DNA from: Candidatus Methanoflexus mossambicus
GTDB lineage: Archaea > Methanobacteriota > Methanobacteria > Methanobacteriales > Methanobacteriaceae
Length of the DNA: 47,281 bases
Direction of reading: 5' to 3'
NCBI GenBank assembly: GCA_031261915.1
Contig: JAISIT010000051.1
Location: 1-47,281, forward strand
Made by a program: the position numbers and the translations under genes. Under the pieces are notes generated by a model. The model searched no databases. It was not told the origin of the DNA and saw only the letters and a list, made by a program, of their open reading frames with translations. Below are positions 40,975-47,281 of the stretch, in pieces. How positions within the stretch are numbered: position 1 is the first letter of the stretch; every line of letters starts with the position of its first letter.

Positions 40975-41188
40975 TGAAATTATCATTTATAATACTGAAG
41001 AGGGTTTAACAAAAGTTGAATTACAACTAAATAATGGAACAGTTTGGTTAATACAAATGGAAATAGTTAAATTATTTCAAACAACCAAACAAAACATTAG
41101 TAGATATATTAGACATGTTAAATCTATTTCAAATGGTGAATTAGACGAAAATTCAGTTGTCAACTATAAGTTGACAACTGCCAAGTAA
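40967..41188 (+). pseudogene. Truncated RhuM family protein
   Basis: This 73-codon frame starts inside the end of hsdM, with AAAGGAG eight bases upstream. The product (EIIIYNTEEGLTKVELQLNN, then LFQTTKQNISRYI and SVVNYKLTTAK) matches the N-terminal DNA-binding part of the RhuM family, proteins often found beside type I restriction genes. Family members go on for a further about 200 residues after the LTTA-type motif, but here a TAA follows at once and the hsdS ribosome site begins. It is therefore the N-terminal stub of a rhuM gene, perhaps trimmed by deletion. Some DNA binding could remain. Confidence 0.75.
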
Positions 41189-41206
41189 GAAAAAGGAGGG
41201 ACTATA

Positions 41207-42373
41207 ATGGAAAACATTAAAAAAATCCTTAAAAATGAAAAAGTTAATTGGAAGAAGCTTGAAGAAATTGTGGATTTTCAACGAGGGCAAGCAATTACTA
41301 AAAAGCAAGTTACTGAAGGAAATGTTCCTGTAATTGCTGGAGGTCAGAAGCCAGCATACTATCATAATGTTAGTAATAGAGAACCTCCTGTTATCGCAAT
41401 CGCTGGGAGTGGTGCTTATGCTGGCTTTGTTAGTTACTGGAAACAGCCAATATTTATAAGTGATGCATTTTCTGCTATTCCAAAGAATGATAAGATTATT
41501 TCTATTCGGTATTTATATCATTTTTTATTAATGAATCAGCATAAGATACATGATTTAAAACGTGGCAGTGGAGTTCCACATGTTTACGGGCAAGATGTCG
41601 GTAAAATTAAAATCCCAATCCCTTCCATACCCACACAAGAAAAAATAGTCAATATCCTTGATAAATTCACGGAGCTTACAGCGGAGCTTACAGCGGAGCT
41701 TACAGCACGTAAAAAACAATATTCTTATTATCTCAATTTGCTGTTAAGTGAAAGTTATTTGTCAAAATTATCTCTTAAACTTGAAGATAATGCTGTTGAA
41801 TGGAAAACTTTGGGAGAAATTGGGAAGATTTCTATGAATAAGCGTATCATGAAAAATCAAACTTCAAGTTTTGGAGATATTCCTTTTTATAAAATTGGTA
41901 CATTTGGGAAAGTAGCAAATGCATTTATTAATAAAGATTTATATGAAGAATATAAAACAAAATATAGTTATCCTAAGAAAGGAGATATTTTGTTATCTGC
42001 ATCAGGAACTATTGGTAGAACCGTGATTTTTGATGGTAAGCCAGCTTATTTTCAAGATAGTAATATAGTGTGGCTTGAACATGATAAAAATAAAGTGCTA
42101 AATGAGTATTTGTATTTTTATTATAAAAAAATTGATTGGTACAAATATGCTTCTACTGGTGGGACTATTGGTAGGCTTTATAATGAAAATTTAAAAAAAG
42201 TTAAGATTCTTGTTCCATCGATTAATATTCAAAAGGAGGTAGTTAAAGTTTTATCGATATTTCAAGACTTAATCAAATCTGCAGAAGGATTTCTACCAAA
42301 AGAAATCGCGCAACGTGAAAAACAATATTCTTATTACAGAGAACAGTTATTGAATTTTCAGAAAGAGGAGTAA
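41207..42373 (+). CDS. hsdS: Type I restriction specificity subunit HsdS
   Basis: A 388-residue subunit with two target recognition domains (about 12-155 and 197-345), each followed by a conserved helical spacer ending KKQYSYYLNLLL and EKQYSYYREQLL. This circular pattern is typical of HsdS; each domain reads half of a split DNA target. The central spacer contains three tandem ELTA units (about residues 156-167), coded by three 12-base repeats GAGCTTACAGCG at 41,668-41,703. In EcoR124-type enzymes two or three such TAEL units set the distance between half-sites. AAAGGAGGG precedes the start. The target sequence cannot be deduced from the protein alone. Confidence 0.93.
   Translation: MENIKKILKNEKVNWKKLEEIVDFQRGQAITKKQVTEGNVPVIAGGQKPAYYHNVSNREPPVIAIAGSGAYAGFVSYWKQPIFISDAFSAIPKNDKIISIRYLYHFLLMNQHKIHDLKRGSGVPHVYGQDVGKIKIPIPSIPTQEKIVNILDKFTELTAELTAELTARKKQYSYYLNLLLSESYLSKLSLKLEDNAVEWKTLGEIGKISMNKRIMKNQTSSFGDIPFYKIGTFGKVANAFINKDLYEEYKTKYSYPKKGDILLSASGTIGRTVIFDGKPAYFQDSNIVWLEHDKNKVLNEYLYFYYKKIDWYKYASTGGTIGRLYNENLKKVKILVPSINIQKEVVKVLSIFQDLIKSAEGFLPKEIAQREKQYSYYREQLLNFQKEE
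41668..41703 (+). repeat. Three 12-bp repeats coding ELTA in hsdS
   Basis: GAGCTTACAGCG occurs three times in a row, the last copy ending in A. Each unit adds four residues to the central helix of HsdS. The copies are almost identical, as expected for a slippage-prone site. Confidence 0.95.
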
Positions 42374-42393
42374 GTTTTTAGGAAGGTGACAAT

Positions 42394-43497
42394 ATGGAAG
42401 AATTTCAGTCATTGGAGGATATTGCACAAAAAATTAAAGATTCTCAAAAGAAAGTTACATTGCTTTTTGCTTTTAATGCTACTGGGAAAACACGACTTTC
42501 TATGGAATTTAAAAATTTAGTCAATGAAATTAGTGATGATGATGAAACAATAAAGCATGTTATTTACTATAATGCATTTACCGAAGATTTGTTCTATTGG
42601 GATAATGATTTAGATAATGATGAAGAAAGAAAATTGAAAATTAACAACGATTCAACATTCATTTCTTTGATTAAAGACCAAGGTAAAGAAAATGAAATTG
42701 CAGAAAAGTTTCGTAAATTCACTTCTTCTAAAATTGAGCCAATTATTGATATCGCAAATGGGGAAGTATCGTTTAGTTTAGTAACTGGAGATGAAAATTC
42801 GGTTGATAATATCAAAGTTTCTAAAGGTGAAGAGAGTATTTTTATCTGGTCTGTTTTCTTTGTATTGATGGAAACAGTTATAGATGAGTTAAATATTGAT
42901 GAAGTAGATGATCGTAGTAACGATGAATTCAATCCAATTCAATATATTTGTATTGATGATCCTATTTCTTCTTTTGATGATAATAATGTGATTGATTCAG
43001 CTTTGGAATTGGTTAACTTGGTGAAAACATCTAAAAGTGATAATGGTTTAAAATTTATTATTTCTACTCATCATGCCTTATTTTACAATGTATTGCACAA
43101 TGATTTTAATAATGCTAATAAATATGTTTTAAAAAAAGATGAGGACAAGTATTTATTAAAATCATTAAAAAATTCTGATTCACCTTTTGGATATCATTTA
43201 TTATTGATTGATGAAATAAAAAGTGCAATAGAGAATAATAATATTAAGCGATTTCATTTCAATTTGATGCGAAATGTTTTAGAGAAAACTGCTCATTTTT
43301 TAGGTTATGATGGCTGGAAAAATTTGATTACAGAGGAGAATAGAGAAGCATATATTCGTAGGATCAATTTATATAGTCATAGCAACCATTCTGCTTTAGA
43401 AACAAGAGAACTAGAACCTCATGAGCAACAATTTTTGATTCGTATTTTTAATAGATTTATTTCTGATTATAACTGGAGGATGACAGACAATGAATGA
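42394..43497 (+). CDS. prrC: PrrC-like anticodon nuclease (ABC-type ATPase)
   Basis: A 367-residue protein between hsdS and hsdR. The N-terminal two thirds are ABC-type ATPase: P-loop AFNATGKT (residues 26-33), signature VSKGEE (142-147), Walker B YICIDDPISSFDD (184-196) and switch STHHA (224-228). The C-terminal part has Arg293, Glu297 and His329 (RNVLE, then RRINLYSH). These spacings equal those of the E. coli PrrC triad Arg320-Glu324-His356 with one constant offset of 27, and RRINLYSH also fits an RNase HEPN R-x(4-6)-H motif. PrrC is 396 residues, cuts tRNA-Lys in the anticodon loop, and is held silent by its type I enzyme until a phage inhibits it. Gene order M-S-C-R matches the prr locus. 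GGAAGGTGAC precedes the start; the end overlaps hsdR by eight bases. The tRNA target here is unknown. Confidence 0.82.
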   Translation: MEEFQSLEDIAQKIKDSQKKVTLLFAFNATGKTRLSMEFKNLVNEISDDDETIKHVIYYNAFTEDLFYWDNDLDNDEERKLKINNDSTFISLIKDQGKENEIAEKFRKFTSSKIEPIIDIANGEVSFSLVTGDENSVDNIKVSKGEESIFIWSVFFVLMETVIDELNIDEVDDRSNDEFNPIQYICIDDPISSFDDNNVIDSALELVNLVKTSKSDNGLKFIISTHHALFYNVLHNDFNNANKYVLKKDEDKYLLKSLKNSDSPFGYHLLLIDEIKSAIENNNIKRFHFNLMRNVLEKTAHFLGYDGWKNLITEENREAYIRRINLYSHSNHSALETRELEPHEQQFLIRIFNRFISDYNWRMTDNE

Positions 43498-46400
43498 AAC
43501 GAAAGAAATTTATCATACTTCTTCAATCGCTGAAATGACAAATGGCATTATTTTAGCAAAATATGAACGACCAGCACGGGGACATGATACCTATCAAAGC
43601 GAAGCTCAATTGGAAAGTGAAATGATAAAAAATCTAAAAGATCAAGGATATAAATTATTTAAAGGAAATACTATTGAGGAACTCTATGCAAATTTGAAAA
43701 CAAAAATAGAAGAACTTAATAAAGTAGAGTTTACAGCAAGTGAATGGAATCGCTTTTTAGTTGAATATCTTGATGCTCCAAATGATGGAATGACTGAAAA
43801 GACTCGGAAAATTCAAGAAAACCATATCTATGATTTTATTTTTGATGACGGACATTTAAAAAATATAAAAATCATTGATAAAGAAAATATTCACAATAAT
43901 TCATTGCAAGTAGCACATCAAATCAAACAAACAGGAACACACCATAACCGTTACGATGTCACGATTTTAGTAAATGGTTTGCCATTAGTTCATATTGAAT
44001 TGAAAAAGCGTGGAGTAAATTTAAAAGAGGCTTTTAATCAAATTCATCGCTATAGTAAAGAGAGTTTTAATTCTGATAATTCACTTTATAAATATGTACA
44101 GATTTTTGTGATTTCAAATGGGACTTATACACGGTATTTTGCAAATACAACAGCTCAAAATAAAAACCATTATGAATTTACTTGTGAATGGGCGGATGCA
44201 AAAAATCATGTTATTAGAGATTTAGAAGATTTTACCGCAACATTTTTTGAAAAAAGGACAGTTCTTGAAGTTTTAACAAAATATTGTGTTTTTGATGTAA
44301 ATGATACTTTATTAATCATGCGACCATATCAGATAGCTGCTACTGAGCGGATTTTATGGAAAATTGAATCAAGCTATCAAAATAAAAACTCTGGAAAAGT
44401 TGAAGCAGGGGGTTTTATTTGGCATACTACAGGGTCAGGAAAAACATTGACTTCTTTTAAAACGGCTAGGTTGGCAACTGAATTATCTTACATTGATAAA
44501 GTGTTTTTTGTTGTAGATAGGCAAGATTTAGACTATCAAACCATGAAAGAATACCAAAAATTTCAGCCAGATAGTGTCAATGGCAGTAAAGACACAAAAG
44601 AACTAAAAAGAAGTATTGAAAAAAAAGACAATAAGATTGTTGTAACGACAATTCAAAAATTAAATGAGTTTGTGAAGAAAAATCAGCAACATGATATTTA
44701 TGATAAACATTGTGTGCTGATTTATGATGAATGCCATAGGTCACAGTTTGGAAAAGCACAAAAAAGAATTAAAAAATCATTTAAGCATTATTATCAATTT
44801 GGTTTTACAGGAACACCTATTTTTGTAGAAAATGCTTTAGGAGCTGATACAACTGCAGGTGTTTTTGGTGCTCAAATACATAGTTATGTAATTACAGATG
44901 CAATTCGTGATGGGAAAGTTTTAAAATTCAAAGTAGATTACAACAATGTTAATATCAAATTTAAAGCAGCAGAAAATGAGTATGATAAAAACCAATCCAA
45001 AAAAATCGAAAATAAGATGTTATCTAATCCAAAGCGAATTGCTGAAATTACACGGCATATTATGAAAGTTTATGATACAAAAACAAGACGTAATGAACAA
45101 TATGATATTAAACAACGTAGATTAAAGGGGTTTAATGCAATGTTTGCCGTTCAAAACATCCTTGAAGCAAAAATGTATTATGAAGAATTTCAAAAACAGC
45201 AAGCTACATTACCTGAAGAAAAACGGTTAAAAATCGCTACAATATATAGTTTTTCAGCAAATGAAGAACAAAATGCAATCGGCGATATTCCCGAAGAAGA
45301 TTTTAAACCATCAGCATTAGATTCTAGTGCAAAAGAGTTTCTTGATAATGTGATTAGTGATTATAATACTTATTTTAAAACCAATTTTTCAACAAACGGA
45401 AATGAGTTTCAAAATTATTACAAACATTTATCCAAGAGTGTAAAAGATAAAAAAATAGACTTACTAATTGTTGTAGGTATGTTTTTAACTGGATTTGATG
45501 CACCTACTCTTAACACTTTATTTGTAGATAAAAATCTTCGTTATCATGGCTTGATTCAAGCTTTTTCTAGGACAAATCGTATTTTAAATAAAGTAAAGCA
45601 ATTCGGAAATATTGTTTGTTTTAGGAATTTAGAACAAGCAACTAAAGATGCCATAAAAACTTTTGGTGATGAAAATAGTGTGAATGTAATTCTTGAGAAA
45701 AGTTATGAAGAATATATGTATGGTTTTAAAGATGAAGAAACTAAACAAACTGTTAAAGGATATGTTGATTTATGTGATGAAATCCTTGATAAATTTCCTG
45801 AACCAACTGAAATTGTTCTGGGCTCAGATAAAAAAAAATTTGTGCAATTGTTCGGAGAATTACTAAAATCAGAGAATATTCTAAAAAATTTCGATGAATT
45901 TGAAAACTTCGATTCGATTATTACTGATAGACAAATGCAAGACATGAAAAGTGTTTATGTTGATATCAGAGAAGAGATTTTAACTACAAAACAAAATGGT
46001 GGTGCAGATGGAAGTGTAAAAGGAGGAATTGATTTTTCTGATGTTGAATTTCAAATTGAATTACTAAAAACAGATGAAATTAACTTAGATTATATTTTAA
46101 AACTAATTCTTGAAAAATCGAAAGAACATGACGATATTGAATTAATGAAAACAGAAATTAGACGTGTCATTCGTTCTAGTCTAGGAATTCGTGCTAAAGA
46201 AGAATTAATTATGAATTTTATCAATCAAACTGATTTAACACGACTGAAGAATACAGAAGATATTTTAATGTCATTTTATGCCTTTGCTAAGAATGAAAAA
46301 GATGTCCAAATACAAGAACTTTCTGAAGTTGAAAAATTAAAAAAAGGTTCTAAAGAGTTTATTGAAAAATCAATTAAAAAAGGTAATGTTGATCCAGCAG

Positions 46401-46519
46401 GTGCAGAACTTGATAGCCTTTTACCACCAACATCTCGTAGAAATGGTGCTCGTGAAGAAAAAAAACAAACTGTTTTACAAAAAATTCAACATTTGGTTGA
46501 AGTATTTATTGGCATTTAG
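43490..46519 (+). CDS. hsdR: Type I restriction subunit HsdR
   Basis: A 1,009-residue motor and nuclease subunit, close to the roughly 1,040 residues of EcoR124I HsdR. The N-terminal PD-(D/E)XK site is intact (Asp156 in RYDVTILV, Glu170 and Lys172 in HIELKKRG). The SF2 translocase follows: TTGSGKT (Lys318), DECH (413-416), FGFTGTP, GMFLTGFDAP, and the Arg-finger motif QAFSRTNRI. A helical C-terminal domain binds the methylase core. It needs HsdM and HsdS to act, so the broken hsdM should leave it idle. GGAGG lies nine bases before the ATG. No frameshift or stop is seen. Confidence 0.95.
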   Translation: MNETKEIYHTSSIAEMTNGIILAKYERPARGHDTYQSEAQLESEMIKNLKDQGYKLFKGNTIEELYANLKTKIEELNKVEFTASEWNRFLVEYLDAPNDGMTEKTRKIQENHIYDFIFDDGHLKNIKIIDKENIHNNSLQVAHQIKQTGTHHNRYDVTILVNGLPLVHIELKKRGVNLKEAFNQIHRYSKESFNSDNSLYKYVQIFVISNGTYTRYFANTTAQNKNHYEFTCEWADAKNHVIRDLEDFTATFFEKRTVLEVLTKYCVFDVNDTLLIMRPYQIAATERILWKIESSYQNKNSGKVEAGGFIWHTTGSGKTLTSFKTARLATELSYIDKVFFVVDRQDLDYQTMKEYQKFQPDSVNGSKDTKELKRSIEKKDNKIVVTTIQKLNEFVKKNQQHDIYDKHCVLIYDECHRSQFGKAQKRIKKSFKHYYQFGFTGTPIFVENALGADTTAGVFGAQIHSYVITDAIRDGKVLKFKVDYNNVNIKFKAAENEYDKNQSKKIENKMLSNPKRIAEITRHIMKVYDTKTRRNEQYDIKQRRLKGFNAMFAVQNILEAKMYYEEFQKQQATLPEEKRLKIATIYSFSANEEQNAIGDIPEEDFKPSALDSSAKEFLDNVISDYNTYFKTNFSTNGNEFQNYYKHLSKSVKDKKIDLLIVVGMFLTGFDAPTLNTLFVDKNLRYHGLIQAFSRTNRILNKVKQFGNIVCFRNLEQATKDAIKTFGDENSVNVILEKSYEEYMYGFKDEETKQTVKGYVDLCDEILDKFPEPTEIVLGSDKKKFVQLFGELLKSENILKNFDEFENFDSIITDRQMQDMKSVYVDIREEILTTKQNGGADGSVKGGIDFSDVEFQIELLKTDEINLDYILKLILEKSKEHDDIELMKTEIRRVIRSSLGIRAKEELIMNFINQTDLTRLKNTEDILMSFYAFAKNEKDVQIQELSEVEKLKKGSKEFIEKSIKKGNVDPAGAELDSLLPPTSRRNGAREEKKQTVLQKIQHLVEVFIGI

Positions 46520-46528
46520 CTAAATTAC

Positions 46529-46744
46529 AAAGTATCCACTACTCAATTAAGAATAGGGGATCTTTCTAAAGAGATAAAAATCACACATCCAAAAACCCAA
46601 GATCATTACTCTACTCCATAATTGACATTATCAAATATGACAAAGCAAATTATCGAACTTTAAGATTACACAGATGAAAAAAATCAAAAAATCCAATTGA
46701 CTTTGACAGCGTATATAAATGAATTCATGAGTAATATATTATAA
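46529..46744 (+). pseudogene. Possible gene remnant after hsdR
   Basis: Three pieces in different frames read like one protein: QLRIGDLSKEIKITHPKTQD, then IIDIIKYDKANYRTLRL, then YTDEKNQKIQLTLTAYINEF ending at the TAA near 46,743. Together they would make about 70 residues interrupted by a stop and frameshifts. I do not recognise the family. It could be the tail of another gene acquired with the restriction operon. Confidence 0.3.
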
Positions 46745-46781
46745 ACTTCTATAAACTCAAAACTTCATTATTTATTTAATT

Positions 46782-46958
46782 TTAACTATTTACACTATTT
46801 GCAATAGCTAAATTAATAAAATTATCAACATAAATTGAGTTATTTAACAAATTAGTCATGTTTATAAAATCTTGAGGATTTTCACTACCATCTAGAAGAT
46901 TTAAGAATAAAAATGTAAAATCTGCTCCAAAATTAAAGATTAGCAAACATAAAACAAA
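46782..46958 (-). pseudogene. Possible C-terminal fragment of an unknown protein
   Basis: A frame of 58 codons is open on the minus strand (DFTFLFLNLLDGSENPQDF, NMTNLLNNSIYVDNFINLAI), ending at the TAA at 46,782. It has amino-acid-like composition but no start codon with a ribosome site; an in-frame TTG is at 46,946. It contains the AATAGCT heptamer typical of the native genes. I cannot name it. Confidence 0.25.
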
Positions 46959-47042
46959 TTAATGTTAATATTATGCCTACACTCCAATGATAAAACTTAT
47001 TATACTCATTAAATCACTACAATATTATTAAAACAAACCCCT

Positions 47043-47157
47043 TAGAAAAAGTTTGATCAAAACCTAAACTAACTATACAAACTTTTAGAAAAAGTTTGAT
47101 CAAAACCTAAACTAACTATACAAACTTTTAGAAAAAGTTTGATCAAAACCTAAACTA
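47043..47157. repeat. Tandem 43-bp repeat with 9-bp inverted arms
   Basis: Two full copies and one partial copy begin at 47,043, 47,086 and 47,129, exactly 43 bases apart. Each full unit contains AAAAGTTTG and its complement CAAACTTTT, which could pair across a 24-base loop. There are no unique spacers, so this is not a CRISPR array. Confidence 0.9.
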
Positions 47158-47159
47158 AA

Positions 47160-47281
47160 TATCATTATTATTAAAATTATTATTAAAATTATTATTAAAA
47201 TTATTATTAAAATTATTATTAAAATTATTATTAAAATTATTATTAAAATTATTATTAAAATTATTATTAAAATTATTATTA
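47160..47281. repeat. 12-bp AT-only tandem repeat running off the window
   Basis: The unit AAAATTATTATT repeats about ten times without interruption to the last base of the window. Its true length is unknown. Confidence 0.95.

Noticed and set aside
47043..47281. CRISPR array
   Set aside because: The 43-base units are directly adjacent, with no unique spacers, and no cas gene is in the window.
1..47281. tRNA or rRNA genes
   Set aside because: I saw no cloverleaf-like GC-richer segment with TTCGA-type arms anywhere; such genes stand out clearly in DNA this AT-rich.

Overview
The window looks like a chromosome segment of a methanogenic archaeon of the Methanobacteriales, most likely a Methanobrevibacter-type gut or rumen species. 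Three things point there: a complete 17-gene energy-converting hydrogenase B (Ehb) operon, very large Asn/Ser-rich adhesin-like proteins built from polymorphic-membrane-protein-type beta-helix repeats, and strongly AT-rich DNA with GGTGAT-type ribosome binding sites. Genus is an inference; no rRNA or tRNA gene is present to fix it.

Layout. (1) 1-17,720, minus strand: an adhesin-like surface protein locus. A giant reading frame starts at 16,256 and is still open at base 1 (at least 5,418 codons). Upstream of it are a 336-residue paralogue that looks like a collapsed version of the giant, and a 58-codon decayed third copy. (2) 17,720-21,016: about 3 kb of AT-rich DNA with few genes, holding an array of degenerate repeats around a GTATAC palindrome, a possible small transposon remnant and a broken Rpn/PD-(D/E)XK nuclease-transposase gene. 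(3) 21,017-32,621, minus strand: ehbA to ehbQ in canonical order, a membrane [NiFe] hydrogenase that uses ion flow to reduce ferredoxin with H2 for carbon fixation. Several subunits carry low-complexity insertions or short tandem duplications, and the ehbK-ehbL gap is filled with a 33-bp minisatellite. (4) 33,017-38,875: a YdjM-type membrane protein, a conserved hypothetical protein, a zinc deacylase of the aspartoacylase family (all minus), then argG and a fused nnrE-nnrD NAD(P)HX repair gene (plus). (5) 39,394-46,519, plus strand: an acquired-looking type I restriction-modification operon, hsdM - rhuM fragment - hsdS - prrC-like anticodon nuclease - hsdR. (6) 46,520-47,281: gene remnants and two tandem repeats running off the edge.

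The most interesting system is (5). The gene between hsdS and hsdR encodes an ABC-type ATPase whose C-terminal half carries an Arg-Glu-His set with exactly the spacing of the E. coli PrrC anticodon nuclease triad, and the M-S-C-R order matches the prr locus. The HsdS linker carries three ELTA (TAEL-type) repeats, the known spacer-length switch of EcoR124-type enzymes. Yet hsdM is interrupted by one in-frame TGA, so the methylase that should protect the host and help hold the nuclease latent appears broken while HsdR and the nuclease are intact. A heptamer, AATAGCT, is very frequent in the native genes and almost absent from this operon, which fits recent acquisition.
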